NCBI RefSeq assembly: GCF_000568815.1
Contig: NZ_CP007201.1
Location: 2,055,654-2,119,653, forward strand
DNA length: 64,000 nt
Source of the DNA: Sulfurospirillum multivorans DSM 12446
GTDB lineage: Bacteria > Campylobacterota > Campylobacteria > Campylobacterales > Sulfurospirillaceae
Direction of reading: 5' to 3'
Both the position numbers and the translations under genes were made by a program. The first letter of the stretch is position 1. The number at the start of each line of letters is the position of its first letter. Of this stretch, positions 8,793 to 19,300 are shown piece after piece. The notes below the pieces were generated by a model that was not told the origin of the DNA, ran no database searches, and saw only the letters and a list, made by a program, of their open reading frames with translations.

Positions 8793-9938
8793 TCAAAAAA
8801 TGAAACCTTTTACAAAGCGCATAGCCGACGCAAACGCCCACTGGAAGTTAAAACCACCTAGTTCGCCTGTCACATCCATCACTTCTCCAAGAAAATAGAG
8901 ATCTTTACATGTAAGACTTTCACACGTTAGTGGATTGATCTCAGATGTGCTGACACCGCCTCTGGTCACTTCGGCTTTGGTGTACCCAAAATTGCCCGCA
9001 GGGGCAAAGGTATAGGCTTTGAGCGAAGAGAGCAGTTCACGCTCTGAGGCGGTGAGTTTTGAGAGCACTTTATCTTCCATGCTAATGGCGTCTAAAAATG
9101 CTTTGGTAAAGCGCCTTGGAAGCCCAAATGCAGTGATAATCTGCTTTTTGCTCTGCTCTTTAAAAAGCGTTTCCATGCTTTGGATGTGTGGCAAAAAATC
9201 GATCGTCATGTTCCCTTTTTTCCAGTACAATGACCCACTCAAAACAGAGGGACCGCTGATGCCTTTGTGCGCAAAAAGAAGATTTTCGCTAAAACGTTTT
9301 CCCTCTACATGTAAAATAACTGGTAGTGCAATGCCGCTAAGTTCCTTCATCCAAAACTGCTCTTTTTGAAGGGTCAAACCAACCAGTGCAGGCGAAGGAG
9401 AAATGATCGTGTGCCCAAAAGACTCCGCGATTTTATAGCCTATGTCGCTCGCCCCAATGCTGGCATAACTTAGCCCTCCACTGGCAACCACCACTTTTTT
9501 GGCGTGAATTTCACCCTTATCTGTCGTAACAACAAAGTGGTCATTTTTCTTTACATGTAAAACCTTCGTGGAGAGATAAAACGTACCATAAGCGCTCAAA
9601 CGACCAAAAATAGAGACCAACTCTTTCGCACTATTGGCGCAAAATACCTGCCCATGCTCACGCTCTTCCAGACTTAAGCGGTGTTTTTTGACAAAGCAGA
9701 GTGTTTCAGAAGCATCAAACGCGTCCAGAATGGGCGCAATAAATGTTGGATCACCCAAATAATTTTCAGCCGTTGCAAAACGGTTGGTCAGATTGCATTT
9801 TCCACCCCCTGAGATCAGCAGTTTCATGCCTATTTTTGGGTTTGCATCAACGAGTGCGACATCGTGCCCTTCAAGATGACTCGCCGCCATCAAAGCACTC
9901 GCACCCGATCCAATGAAAAGAATATCGTGGATTTTCAA
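8793..9938 (-). CDS. NAD(P)/FAD-dependent oxidoreductase, HI0933/BaiN family
   Basis: 381 residues, typical length. The N-terminal Rossmann motif IGSGASALMAASHL binds FAD, GMKLLISGGGKCNLTN is the family signature, and the C-terminal region GGVSTSEINP and GELGGFNFQWAFASA closes the flavin site. Related proteins include B. subtilis YtfP and E. coli YhiN; the physiological substrate is not settled. Three TACATGTA palindromes lie within it (8905, 9306, 9550), read as LTCK, LHVE and LHVK. Confidence 0.9.
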   Translation of the reverse strand: MKIHDILFIGSGASALMAASHLEGHDVALVDANPKIGMKLLISGGGKCNLTNRFATAENYLGDPTFIAPILDAFDASETLCFVKKHRLSLEEREHGQVFCANSAKELVSIFGRLSAYGTFYLSTKVLHVKKNDHFVVTTDKGEIHAKKVVVASGGLSYASIGASDIGYKIAESFGHTIISPSPALVGLTLQKEQFWMKELSGIALPVILHVEGKRFSENLLFAHKGISGPSVLSGSLYWKKGNMTIDFLPHIQSMETLFKEQSKKQIITAFGLPRRFTKAFLDAISMEDKVLSKLTASERELLSSLKAYTFAPAGNFGYTKAEVTRGGVSTSEINPLTCESLTCKDLYFLGEVMDVTGELGGFNFQWAFASAMRFVKGFIF

Positions 9939-9956
9939 ACTAACGCACTTTCACGT

Positions 9957-10658
9957 CTATTTTTCATTCACGCAGGTGTAATTGACCGTCGCATCCAGAG
10001 TGAGCGTTTCATCGCGCAGTATGGGCGCTTCGGTAGGAGCAGACTCCTCCTTCAAAGAGGCATTTGAACGAGAAAGCATGCCTTTCATCATCACGGGTTG
10101 AGGGGACTGTGTCCCTTCAAAAGCAACGGCACTGACTTCACAACGCATCTTCATCTCTTTTGAAAAAAAGACCGCTTGTTCCGTTGCCATGTGCAATAAT
10201 GAAGTACGCATTGCAAGACGCGCGCTATTGCGAGCTTTGAGGCTCACATCCCACGTTAAAGCACTTTGATTGATCAAAACACTGGACACTTTGATTTTAT
10301 TGATCGCGGACAAAAGGGCATTATAATGATCAATGGACTTAAAATCACACCCAAACGAGAGCGTTCCACCATAACCGTTAAAAATCTGTTTTTGATCTTT
10401 GTAATTGTAACGAGGAGCGAGGTAATAACCACCGCCACGGCAAAATTCGCCTTTTGGATCAAACTGTTTTACGGAGACGACAATGGCATTGAGATGCTCT
10501 TTAATCACATCGGCACTTTTATGTTCCTCTTCAAAACCAATCTGAGCGCGCAAAACATCCGGTGTCAATGCCTCGGAAACATGCTCATTGGTCGTAATGC
10601 TCATCTGAGCCGTTGCCAAAAGAGGAACGAGACTTAAAAATAGTAAGGATTTTTTCAT
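9957..10658 (-). CDS. SIMPL domain periplasmic protein (DUF541)
   Basis: 233 residues with a clear signal peptide (MKKSLLFLSLVPLLATAQ). The mature part resembles the SIMPL/DUF541 family: a repeated beta-alpha fold with the region SALTWDVSLKARNSARLAMR. Family members are often periplasmic and of unclear function. It sits 18 bp upstream of the HI0933-type flavoprotein and 13 bp downstream of trmL, all leftward, so it is probably in the same transcript. Family assignment is moderate. Confidence 0.72.
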   Translation of the reverse strand: MKKSLLFLSLVPLLATAQMSITTNEHVSEALTPDVLRAQIGFEEEHKSADVIKEHLNAIVVSVKQFDPKGEFCRGGGYYLAPRYNYKDQKQIFNGYGGTLSFGCDFKSIDHYNALLSAINKIKVSSVLINQSALTWDVSLKARNSARLAMRTSLLHMATEQAVFFSKEMKMRCEVSAVAFEGTQSPQPVMMKGMLSRSNASLKEESAPTEAPILRDETLTLDATVNYTCVNEK

Positions 10659-10671
10659 GGTAAACTCCTTT

Positions 10672-11151
10672 TTAGGTTAAAGACGTCGCCTTAAATGTTT
10701 CAAAATTCTGGCGAATCGCATCATACAGTATAATACCCGCTGATGTGGCTTGGTTTAAACTTCTGCCAAGTTTTCCCATCGGAATCGTGATGGCATTTTC
10801 CCATTTGAGTTGCATCAATTCCATCGGAAGCCCGGTGGATTCGCCACCAAAAAAGAGAAAATCACCCGGTTTAAACGAGGCTTCAAAATAAGTTTTTTTC
10901 GTTTTGGTTGTGGCAAAAAAGAAATGATCTACTTTGTCTTTATGCGCCTCTAAAAAAGCGTCTAAATTTTCCCAAACCGTAACGTCTAAAAGATGCCAAT
11001 AATCAAGCCCTGCCCTTTTTACGGTCTTATCGCTGATCTCAAACATCGTGGGCTTGATGATGTGCAATTTGCAGTCGGCATTGACGCACATGCGCCCAAT
11101 GCTACCCGTATTTTGTGGGATTTGTGGGTGAACTAAAACAATATTGAACAT
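10672..11151 (-). CDS. trmL: tRNA (cytidine(34)-2'-O)-methyltransferase
   Basis: 159 residues, normal for the SPOUT enzyme TrmL. Signature stretches are MFNIVLVHPQIPQNTGSIGRMC at the start, then FFGGESTGLP and IPMGKLGRSLNQATSAGI at the knotted SAM site. It methylates the wobble ribose of tRNA-Leu isoacceptors. Only 2 bp separate it from purU upstream, and the order matches a single transcription unit. Confidence 0.95.
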   Translation of the reverse strand: MFNIVLVHPQIPQNTGSIGRMCVNADCKLHIIKPTMFEISDKTVKRAGLDYWHLLDVTVWENLDAFLEAHKDKVDHFFFATTKTKKTYFEASFKPGDFLFFGGESTGLPMELMQLKWENAITIPMGKLGRSLNQATSAGIILYDAIRQNFETFKATSLT

Positions 11152-11153
11152 GG

Positions 11154-11996
11154 TTAAAAAATGATCGTTTTATTATCATGAACAAAAATACGCTCTTCAA
11201 ACACCAAATCAAGGGCATTGGAGAGCACGTTTTTCTCAACATTTCTACCTGCACGTTGCATATCTTTCCATGTCATTTCGTGATTAACGTGAATGACATC
11301 TTGCGCGATGATCGGACCTTCGTCAAGATTATTATTCACAAAATGCGCCGTGGCTCCGATGATTTTGACACCGCGCGAAAACGCTTGTTTGTACGGATTT
11401 GCCCCGATAAAGGCGGGTAAAAATGAGTGGTGAATGTTGATCATTTTCTCTTCATAATGTCCGACAAATTCGCTCGATAAAATGCGCATGTATTTAGCTA
11501 AAACGATGTAATCCACGGTATAAGCGCTTAACACTTCCAGCACTTTTGCTTCGTGTTCGGCTCTGTTTAACCCTTCATGGCTGACACAATGAAATGGAAT
11601 GTTGAATTTATCGCTTAGACCTTTGAGATCCTCATAGTTGGAGACAATCGCTAAGATATTGGCATTGAGATCATCGCTGTCATGTTTGAGCAAAATGTCG
11701 CCCAAGCAGTGCGTCTCTTTCGTACCCATCAAAATGATGTCTTTTTTGCGCGCTTCGGCGACATAAATGTCCGCATGGGCAGGTAACATCGCCTCAAGGG
11801 TACCTTTAAACGCACTCATATTCATTTCACCACTGAGTTCGGCTCGCATAAAAAATTTACCGTTATCACGGTCAACAAACTCGTCGTTTTTGATGATGTT
11901 CAGTTGATACTTAAACACCACATCCGCAATGCGGTAGATCAGACCCTTCTCATCGGAACAATCAATTTTTAAAATATAATTTTTACTCTCTTGCAT
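11154..11996 (-). CDS. purU: Formyltetrahydrofolate deformylase
   Basis: 280 residues. An N-terminal ACT domain (about 5-80: IDCSDEKGLIYRIADVVFK) is followed by a formyltransferase-fold domain with the catalytic region MINIHHSFLPAF, then ATAHFVNNNLDEGPII. It hydrolyses 10-formyl-THF to formate and THF, balancing one-carbon pools. It follows cca with a 3-bp gap. The same cca-purU neighbourhood exists in Campylobacter jejuni. Confidence 0.95.
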   Translation of the reverse strand: MQESKNYILKIDCSDEKGLIYRIADVVFKYQLNIIKNDEFVDRDNGKFFMRAELSGEMNMSAFKGTLEAMLPAHADIYVAEARKKDIILMGTKETHCLGDILLKHDSDDLNANILAIVSNYEDLKGLSDKFNIPFHCVSHEGLNRAEHEAKVLEVLSAYTVDYIVLAKYMRILSSEFVGHYEEKMINIHHSFLPAFIGANPYKQAFSRGVKIIGATAHFVNNNLDEGPIIAQDVIHVNHEMTWKDMQRAGRNVEKNVLSNALDLVFEERIFVHDNKTIIF

Positions 11997-11999
11997 TCG

Positions 12000-13124
12000 T
12001 TATGCCTCACACTGTTGTTTGATTTTTTCTATTCGTCTTCGTTTTAATTCATATCGGATAGCTTCTTTTTCAAATCCATCCGCAATTACCTCTTGAACAC
12101 TCACATCGCCTGTAAATAGTTCATCCCAAATTCCAAGCGTTTGAGCCCTCTCTTTAACACCGCTTCGATAATTGCCAAGCCACTGCGAAATAGGCATTTC
12201 AAGGCTTACATGTAGAAGTATCTCATCGCTGATCTCGCCTTCAAAAAAAGGCTGATGTTTGAAGGTTTGCAGGTAATGATTGGGCGCTTCGAGTTGCTTC
12301 AACCACCTCAAAGGCTCTTGGTTCAGACGATTGGCGACGATATAAACAAAATAGTAAGGACGAAGGGCCTCTTCAAAATTTTGCTTGTATCGTAGCAATT
12401 CATGCGCGATCTCAAAAAAGCGATTTTCCACCTTACATGTAAAGCATTTCTCAAAAAGTCCCAGCTCGTACATGTAAAATAAACCGTAGTGCAAACAAGA
12501 GGCGCGAAAGAGTTTTTCAAACTCCCACAAAATGCGTGGCTTGCTCAGATCAGAAAGATCAATGCCACACATCAACTCCAAGCTTTTTCGCTCGATTTTA
12601 AAGCCAAGGCGTGCGCTAAATTGCATCGCTCGAAGCACTCTTAGGCTGTCTTCTTTAAAACTTTGCTCATCAATAATCTCAAGCGTTTTGTGTGCAATCG
12701 CCTCTTTGCCACCCCAAAAATCGAGTAATTCACCCGTAAAAATGTTCCGCATCATCGCATTCACACTAAAATCACGCCTCTTAGACGCCTCTTTTTCATC
12801 TTGACACACTTCAACGTCAAACGCCCTATGCCCGACGCCACTTTTGCGCTCAACGCGTGGGAGCGAAAAATCAATATCGCCAAGCTTATACACAAAAAAA
12901 CTTTTCCCGACACCAATGGCGCCCACTCGCCTCATCAGCGACTCAAACGCTTTTGGCTCGATGTCATAGACCTCAATATCCAAATCGTGTAAAGGTTCAC
13001 TCAAGCAGAGATCGCGCACACTGCCGCCGACCAAATAAGCTCGTTTCGTATAAGGTTTTAAAAACGCAATCGCTTCGGAGATTTGCTGTTCAAAATGCGC
13101 AGGAAAAACGCACTCTAGCTTCAT
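12000..13124 (-). CDS. cca: CCA tRNA nucleotidyltransferase / polynucleotide adenylyltransferase family
   Basis: 374 residues. The class II nucleotidyltransferase head has YLVGGSVRDLCL and HDLDIEVYD (catalytic Asp-x-Asp), RRDFSVNAMM, and the RNA-binding stretch DSLRVLRAMQFSARLGF. It adds or repairs the 3'-CCA of tRNAs. Start and stop are coupled to the CiaD-like gene by an ATGA overlap. Three TACATGTA palindromes lie in its body (12208, 12433, 12469). Confidence 0.93.
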   Translation of the reverse strand: MKLECVFPAHFEQQISEAIAFLKPYTKRAYLVGGSVRDLCLSEPLHDLDIEVYDIEPKAFESLMRRVGAIGVGKSFFVYKLGDIDFSLPRVERKSGVGHRAFDVEVCQDEKEASKRRDFSVNAMMRNIFTGELLDFWGGKEAIAHKTLEIIDEQSFKEDSLRVLRAMQFSARLGFKIERKSLELMCGIDLSDLSKPRILWEFEKLFRASCLHYGLFYMYELGLFEKCFTCKVENRFFEIAHELLRYKQNFEEALRPYYFVYIVANRLNQEPLRWLKQLEAPNHYLQTFKHQPFFEGEISDEILLHVSLEMPISQWLGNYRSGVKERAQTLGIWDELFTGDVSVQEVIADGFEKEAIRYELKRRRIEKIKQQCEA

Positions 13125-13498
13125 TTTTTAGAGGCTTCCATCTGCTCCAATTGCTCATCAATCGTCGCTAAAAGGTACTCTAAAAAGTTAAGCGTTAAAT
13201 CGAGTTTGGCTTCAATGTTTTTATTATTGGGAGATTGAAACCCTTCAAAAAGCACCAAGATGCGCTCCCTGAGGTTCGTATAAAACTGTTTGGGGCTCTC
13301 AGCACACGTGTCGTCATCTTCGTGAGAAATCGCATACGCTCGAATCGTGTTGATCTCTTCGGTGATCTCTAAAAGAGGCTCGGGTTCAAACTCAACCTCT
13401 TCACGCTTGCGAGGGGGTTGCAGTGGTTGTTGTTCTTCCTTGGGTGCTACCTCTTCAAGCTCTTTCAGCGTTGAGAGAATCATATCTTTTAGTTCCAT
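13121..13498 (-). CDS. CiaD-like domain protein
   Basis: 125 residues from the ATG at 13498. A longer frame exists upstream, but this ATG has GGAAG 6 nt before it and starts just after the stop of the previous gene. The protein starts MELKDMILSTLKELEE, is highly charged, has a proline/glutamate linker (about 22-45) and a helical C-terminal part (FYTNLRERILVLFEGFQSP), with no membrane segment. It sits exactly where C. jejuni has ciaD (Cj0788, before cca and purU). CiaD in C. jejuni is a secreted invasion effector; in a free-living relative the ancestral role is probably different. The assignment rests mostly on position. Confidence 0.7.
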   Translation of the reverse strand: MELKDMILSTLKELEEVAPKEEQQPLQPPRKREEVEFEPEPLLEITEEINTIRAYAISHEDDDTCAESPKQFYTNLRERILVLFEGFQSPNNKNIEAKLDLTLNFLEYLLATIDEQLEQMEASKK

Positions 13499-13502
13499 AT
13501 TT

Positions 13503-13751
13503 TCACTTCCATAATTTAACGAGCCAACGCTCAAACTCTAAAAATTCCACTTCTGAATTCATCGTCAAAAAAAACTTCTTCATCTCTTCATCGACCCCTA
13601 AGTACTTTTTGCGAATGCCTGAAAGTCGTTTGATAGCAATTTTTGCCTCTTTGTTATCAGGATTTTCGCGCAAAAGCTCTTTGTAAATCTCCAAAGCCTC
13701 ATTTTTGAGACCTTGAAGTTCATAAATCGATGCAAGAGTGAGTGTTTTCAT
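13503..13751 (-). CDS. Small TPR-like protein
   Basis: 82 residues from ATG at 13751, which lies just beyond the leuB stop (13753); an upstream-extended frame would overlap leuB. It begins MKTLTLASIYELQGLKNEALEIY and contains one clear tetratricopeptide-type helix pair (ALEIYKELLRENPDNKEAKIAIKRL). It is equivalent by position to C. jejuni Cj0787 before ciaD. It probably mediates a protein contact; partner unknown. Confidence 0.72.
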   Translation of the reverse strand: MKTLTLASIYELQGLKNEALEIYKELLRENPDNKEAKIAIKRLSGIRKKYLGVDEEMKKFFLTMNSEVEFLEFERWLVKLWK

Positions 13752-13752
13752 A

Positions 13753-14826
13753 TTATACTTTAGCGGTGTAATCTGCAATAATGGAGCCAATTTGGGTCGT
13801 TGAACAGACCTCTTTTGCCCCGTAATTGGCTAAGTCTTTGGTACGATACCCATCATGCAACACTTTTTTAATCGCCAGCTCAATGCGATCCGCCGCTTTG
13901 GTCTCACCAAGGGCAAAACGAAGCATCATAGAGGCACTTAAAATGGTCGCCAAAGGATTGGCGATGCCTTGACCTGCAATGTCTGGAGCAGATCCGTGAA
14001 TCGGCTCAAACAGCCCTACTTTTCCACCAATGGAAGCCGATGGAAGCAGACCAATGGAACCACTGATCATACTGGCTTCATCGCTTAGGATGTCACCGAA
14101 AATATTGCCCGTTAAGATCACGTCAAACTGACGCGGATTGCGCACAAGCTGCATTGCAGCGTTGTCAACGTACATATGAGAGAGTGTGACTTCGGGGTAC
14201 TGTTTGGAAACTTCGATGACCGTATCGCGCCAAAGTTGAGAAACCTCCAAGACGTTGGCTTTATCAACGGAACAGACGATTTTACGGCGTTTCATCGCGG
14301 ATTCAAACGCCATATGCGCAATGCGCTCGATCTCAGGCTTGGTGTACACCATCGTGTTGTAGCCTTTGAAACCGTCATTACCACGAGGCTCACCAAAGTA
14401 AATTCCACCGATCAGTTCACGCACCACTAAAAGATCAACCCCTTTAAGCACTTCGGGTTTCAGTGTACTCGCATCTAAAAGCTCATCAAAAATAGCCGTT
14501 GGGCGAAGGTTTGCAAACAATCCAAGCGCTTTGCGAAGCTTCAAAAGTCCTGTTTCAGGGCGAAATTCACGAGGTAAACTGTCCCATTTTTCACCACCGA
14601 TGGCGCCAAATAAAACAGCGTCACTTTTCAAACAGCCCTCAATCGTCTCATCGGGAAGTGGCGTGCCTTTAAAATCATACGCCACACCACCCATAAGGTA
14701 GTCTTCATACTGTAGTTCAAAATCCTCTTTGGCACAGACACTGTCTAAAACTTTGATCGCTTCATCCACGATTTCAGGGCCAATTCCATCGCCTCTAATA
14801 ACCGCTATTTTATAGATTTTTTTCAT
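13753..14826 (-). CDS. leuB: 3-isopropylmalate dehydrogenase
   Basis: 357 residues from ATG at 14826, which overlaps the leuD stop as ATGA; the longer frame would run into leuD. Signatures: [15 protein letters not shown] at the start, the catalytic Tyr stretch [15 protein letters not shown], and [26 protein letters not shown] near the metal site. It oxidises and decarboxylates 3-isopropylmalate to 2-ketoisocaproate precursor in leucine synthesis. The leuA and leuC genes are not adjacent here. Confidence 0.96.
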   Translation of the reverse strand: MKKIYKIAVIRGDGIGPEIVDEAIKVLDSVCAKEDFELQYEDYLMGGVAYDFKGTPLPDETIEGCLKSDAVLFGAIGGEKWDSLPREFRPETGLLKLRKALGLFANLRPTAIFDELLDASTLKPEVLKGVDLLVVRELIGGIYFGEPRGNDGFKGYNTMVYTKPEIERIAHMAFESAMKRRKIVCSVDKANVLEVSQLWRDTVIEVSKQYPEVTLSHMYVDNAAMQLVRNPRQFDVILTGNIFGDILSDEASMISGSIGLLPSASIGGKVGLFEPIHGSAPDIAGQGIANPLATILSASMMLRFALGETKAADRIELAIKKVLHDGYRTKDLANYGAKEVCSTTQIGSIIADYTAKV

Positions 14827-15311
14827 TTCATGATCTCTTTTTTTGCATAATTCATCAATCCACCGCATCCAATAAGCTCTTGCATAAACGGAGGAATCGG
14901 GGTAAATTTATAGGTTTTTGCACCGTTTTTCACTTCGCCACTCTCCATAGAAATCGAGATGCTTTCGCCCTCTTGAATGGTGTCAGTCTCAGCGAGTTCA
15001 AAAATAGGAAGCCCTGTGTTAAACGCATTTCGGTAAAAAATACGCGCAAAACTTTTCGCAACAACCGCACTCACACCTGCAGCTTTAAGAGCGATGGGAG
15101 CATGTTCACGACTGCTTCCACAGCCAAAGTTTTCACCCGCAACGATGATGTCACCCGCTTTGACTTTGTTCACAAACTCAGGATCTTTATCTTCCATAAC
15201 ATGCTTTGCCAGCTCTTTTGGATCAGACGTGTTTAAATAACGTGCCGCAATGATTAAGTCAGTGTCGATATTATCGCCAAAACACCATACTTTTCCGCTA
15301 ATCGTACTCAT
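14823..15311 (-). CDS. leuD: 3-isopropylmalate dehydratase small subunit
   Basis: 162 residues, the short archaeal/epsilon-type LeuD. It has [30 protein letters not shown] and [17 protein letters not shown], the swivel-domain motifs of the aconitase family. With LeuC it isomerises 2- to 3-isopropylmalate. It is the first gene of the leftward leuDB-TPR-CiaD-cca-purU-trmL run. Its 5' leader carries the conserved structured repeat (15351-15436) ending 40 nt before the start codon; AAGGATAATCA precedes the ATG. Confidence 0.95.
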   Translation of the reverse strand: MSTISGKVWCFGDNIDTDLIIAARYLNTSDPKELAKHVMEDKDPEFVNKVKAGDIIVAGENFGCGSSREHAPIALKAAGVSAVVAKSFARIFYRNAFNTGLPIFELAETDTIQEGESISISMESGEVKNGAKTYKFTPIPPFMQELIGCGGLMNYAKKEIMK

Positions 15312-15350
15312 TGATTATCCTTAGTACTCTTGATTTAATAGACTCTTCAT

Positions 15351-15436
15351 ACGCTTTTAAAGCAAAGCTTCAAAAGCTACGTTAACACTGGGTTTTCCTC
15401 GGCAGAAAGCCCACGCACCATAGGTGCTTTAACTTC
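15351..15436 (-). repeat. Structured intergenic element, copy A (5' leader of leuD)
   Basis: One of three near-identical elements in the window (others at 40190-40310 and 58268-58398). Read on the minus strand it begins TTAAAGCACC, has the hairpin GCACC-TAT-GGTGC, then GTGGGC, a TCTGCCGAGGA turn, GTGTTAACGTAG, and ends with GAAGCTTTGCTTTAAA. The hairpin stem is identical in all three copies while its loop varies, which suggests selection on structure. It lies between a co-directional ABC gene and leuD, 40 nt before leuD. Confidence 0.75.
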
Positions 15437-15503
15437 GTACAAATTTACTTTTGCATGATTTCAATAAAATATTTTATCTAAATGGGGTTGTAAAAAAGTT
15501 TAA

Positions 15504-16292
15504 TCACCCCGCACTTTGAACAAAATAGCGTCCTTTCTCACACTTTACATGTAAAGGCAGATCAAAAACCTCTGAGAGATGCGCGTCACTTAGCAGTGCC
15601 TCTTTTGCCCCTTGCGCTAAAATTCGCCCCTCTTTGATCAGCACCACATGCGAAATCTCTTCAAAAATCTCCTCCAAATGATGCGTCACCAAAATGATCG
15701 TTCGATGTGCTGCAATCTTGCGTATCATCTCTATAAAGTTGAGTTGCGCCTTGATATCAAGCCCCACAGTGGGCTCATCAAGTATCATCGCTTTAGGTTC
15801 ATGCACCAAAGAGCGCGCTATGATGCACTTTCTAAGCTCCCCAGTAGACATCTCAGAAATGCGTTTAGGACGTAAATGGCGTATGCCTAAGAAGTCCAAA
15901 ACCTCTTCCACTTTCTTTACATGTAACGGTGAAAATTCTTGATGCTCGTAAATGTGAAAACTGCTGTAAAAGCCTGAAAGTATCACTTCAAACGCGTTTA
16001 GATCGGGTGCTCGCTCGCTAAATTGGTAGTGCAGATCGTTGGTAATGATGCCCAAATGCTTTTTGAGCTCCCAAATATCCCACACCTTTTTGCCAAACAC
16101 CTCTTTGGTTGTCGTTTCGCTAAAACGCGGATAAAGATCGTTGGAAAAGAGCTTTAAAAGCGTCGATTTTCCCGAACCATTTCCCCCTAAAATCACCGTA
16201 TGTTGTCCCTCTTTAATGCTTAAATTGATGTCATGCAAAACATCCTCTTCATCATACGCAACATTCACATGCTCAAAATGAATAATTTCCAT
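15504..16292 (-). CDS. ABC transporter ATP-binding protein
   Basis: 262 residues, one nucleotide-binding domain. Walker A is GGNGSGKST, the signature is MSTGELRK (instead of LSGGQ), Walker B is AMILDEPTVGLD, and the switch His is in VTHHLEE. No membrane or binding-protein gene is adjacent, so the partner and substrate are unknown; the form resembles YlmA/ModF-type orphan ATPases. It is divergent from the RND pump gene. Palindromes at 15544 and 15917 are read as LHVK. Confidence 0.88.
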   Translation of the reverse strand: MEIIHFEHVNVAYDEEDVLHDINLSIKEGQHTVILGGNGSGKSTLLKLFSNDLYPRFSETTTKEVFGKKVWDIWELKKHLGIITNDLHYQFSERAPDLNAFEVILSGFYSSFHIYEHQEFSPLHVKKVEEVLDFLGIRHLRPKRISEMSTGELRKCIIARSLVHEPKAMILDEPTVGLDIKAQLNFIEMIRKIAAHRTIILVTHHLEEIFEEISHVVLIKEGRILAQGAKEALLSDAHLSEVFDLPLHVKCEKGRYFVQSAG

Positions 16293-16393
16293 TCGCTAAC
16301 TCCTCTTACAATGCTACGATTATAGCACATCATTATTCACAAAATTTGGTTAAAATGTGACATTTGTAACCTCGCTAAAGGCAGTGCATCCAG

Positions 16394-19300
16394 ATGTTTT
16401 CTAAATTTTTTATCAATCGACCCAATTTTGCTATCGTTGTTTCACTTATTATCATCATCGCTGGAGTTATGGCGATTCGTACGTTGCCAGTTCAAGAGTA
16501 TCCGGATGTTGTGCCTCCGCAAATTATCGTCTCTACGACCTATTCGGGTGCGGATGCCATAACCCTTGAAAAGTCAGTAGCTTCTGTTCTTGAAGAGAAA
16601 ATAAACGGCGTTGATAATATGCTCTACATGATGTCAACCACGTCGCCCAGTGGGCTTCTTACGATGAATCTCTATTTTGAAGTGGGCACGGACATGGCGC
16701 AAGCAAAGCTTGATGTCAACAACCGTGTGAGACTGGCGGAGAGTAAACTTCCTGACGCGGTCAATCGTCAAGGCGTTGAAGTGGCAGAACGTTCCAACGA
16801 TACCTTGCGTGTGTTAGCCCTCACCTCAGAAAACAACCGTTACGATACTATTTTTATGTCCAACTACGCTATTAACAACATCTTAGAAGAGTTCAAACGC
16901 ATTCCTGGTGTTTCTGAAGCTGTGGTTGTGGGGAACCAAGAGTACGCCATTCGCGTTTGGGTCGATCCGCAAAAACTCTCGTTTTACAATGTCACAACCA
17001 CCGAAGTCATGAATGCGATTAAAGCGCAAAATGAGCAGTATCCTATGGGGCAAATCGGGCAAGAGCCGATTCAAAACGCTGTTGCGTTTACCTACACGGT
17101 CACATCAACGGGCAGGCTTAATTCGCCTGAAGAGTTTGAGCAAATCTTGGTCAAATCCAACCCCGATGGCTCGGCGTTAAGGCTTAAAGATGTAGCAGAC
17201 CTTGAACTAGGCTCGGAGCGTTACTTTTTCAAAGGACTCTTTAACAAAGAACCCACTTCGATGATACGCATTACGCTGACCTCCAAAGCCAATGCGCTTG
17301 AAGTCTCTGACTTGCTCGATAAAAAACTGGAAGAGATCAAAAAAAGTTTTCCTGAGGGGCTGAAAATCGGCACGACTTACGATCCAACGCTGTTTGTTAA
17401 AGCCTCGATTAAAGAGGTCATCGTCACCCTTTTAGAAGCGGTTGCGTTGGTTATTTTTGTGGTTTACCTCTTTTTGGGCAATATTCGAGCGACGATCATT
17501 CCCGTTCTTGCCATCCCCGTTTCCATCATCGGCACCTTTGCAGGCTTTTATGCCACAGGCTTTTCCATCAACCTTTTGACACTTTTTGGACTCACTCTTG
17601 CCATTGGTTTGGTTGTGGACGATGCGATTATCGTCATTGAAAATGTCGAGCGCATTTTGCGCAAAGAATCCCTTAGCGTTAAAGAAGCGACCATTAAAGC
17701 GATGCAAGAGATCACGGCGCCTGTCATTGCCATTGTCTTAGTTTTATGCGCGGTTTTCATTCCTGCCTCGTTTATGGGAGGGCTCAGTGGAACGATGTCA
17801 CGGCAATTTGCCATTACCATCGTTATCTCGGTCACCATTTCGGGTCTTGTAGCACTGACGCTCACCCCTGCACTGTGTGCTTTGCTTCTGAAAAAAGAGG
17901 AAGAGGAGCCGTTGTGGATCATTCAAAAATTTAACGCGCTGTTTGATTACATCACGCACCATTTTGGGCAAATTGTTCAAAATGCGATTCGTTACGCACT
18001 TTTCAACCTGCTTCTCTTTGGCATTATGATCTTTGCGATTGTCAAACTGATGAGCATTATCCCATCAGGTCTTGTTCCAAAAGAGGATAAAGGGGTCTTT
18101 TTTGCGGTCACAACCCTGCCAGCTGCGGCTTCACTTTCACGCACCCATGCGATCAATATCGCCGTAGGTGATGTCGCACTTCAACATCCTTCTGTCGATA
18201 AAGTCGGTGGTTTTTCAGGCTCTGATTTTAGCTCAAAAGCCTACACCACAGAAGCGGGATACAGCTATGTACGCCTTAAACATTGGGATGAACGCAAAGA
18301 TGCCAATCAAAGTGTGAATGCAATTTCTAAAGAGATTATCCAAAAACTTTCCACCAATAAAGAAGCACGTATCGTCGCCGTTGCTCCCTCTGCCATCAGT
18401 GGTCTTGGCGTTTCAGGTGGTTTTGAGATGTACGTTCAGAATAAAACAGGCGGCACGTATGCCTCATTAGAAAATTATGCCAAAGAGATCGTAGCCCGCG
18501 CTTCCACACGTGAAGAACTTCGCTCGGTGCGCAGTACCTTAAGCACCAACACACCTCAATATCGCATCGAAGTGAATAACCAAAAAGCGCAAGCGTATGG
18601 CATTGATATTGCCGATATTTACACCACGATTCAAACCACGTTTGGAAGTGTCTATATCAACGATATTAACCTTTTTGGGCGCAATTACCGTGTAAATATT
18701 CAAGCCAAAGGTGATTTTAGAGAAGGAACACAAAATTACAGTGATATTTTTATCAAGTCCAGCGATGGAGATGCCATCGCACTAAGCGACCTTGTTACCC
18801 TAAAACGTGTCATCAATCCCAACATCACAAAACGTTTCAATATGTTCCCATCGGCTCAAATTTTGGGTGAAACCAATGCAGGTTACTCTTCAGGCGAAGG
18901 GCTGAAAATCATGGAAGAGATCGCAGCAGAAGTCTTGCCGGAAGGCTACTCCATCGCATGGGGTGGCGCATCATTGCAAGAGAAAAAACTCCTAGAAACT
19001 GGTAATCTCTCGTTTGTTTTCGCGATTGTGTTCATCTTTTTGATTCTTGTGGCACTTTATGAAAGCTGGATGATTCCTTGGGCGATCGTTTTAGCCGTTC
19101 CTTTTGCGCTGCTTGGAGCAGAACTCTCCATCTGGCTTCGAGGGCTTCAAAATGACATCTACTTCCAAATAGGGCTCATCACCCTTGTCGGGCTTTCGGC
19201 TAAAAATGCGATTTTGATGGTGGAGTTTGCCTTGCAAAAAATGGAAGAAGGGTACAGTTTAATCGATGCAACGATCGAAGGAGCAAAGATTCGTTTTCGC

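Noticed and set aside
17432-17980. Minus-strand frames opposite the RND pump gene
   Set aside because: Antisense shadows; composition follows the codon bias of the real gene.
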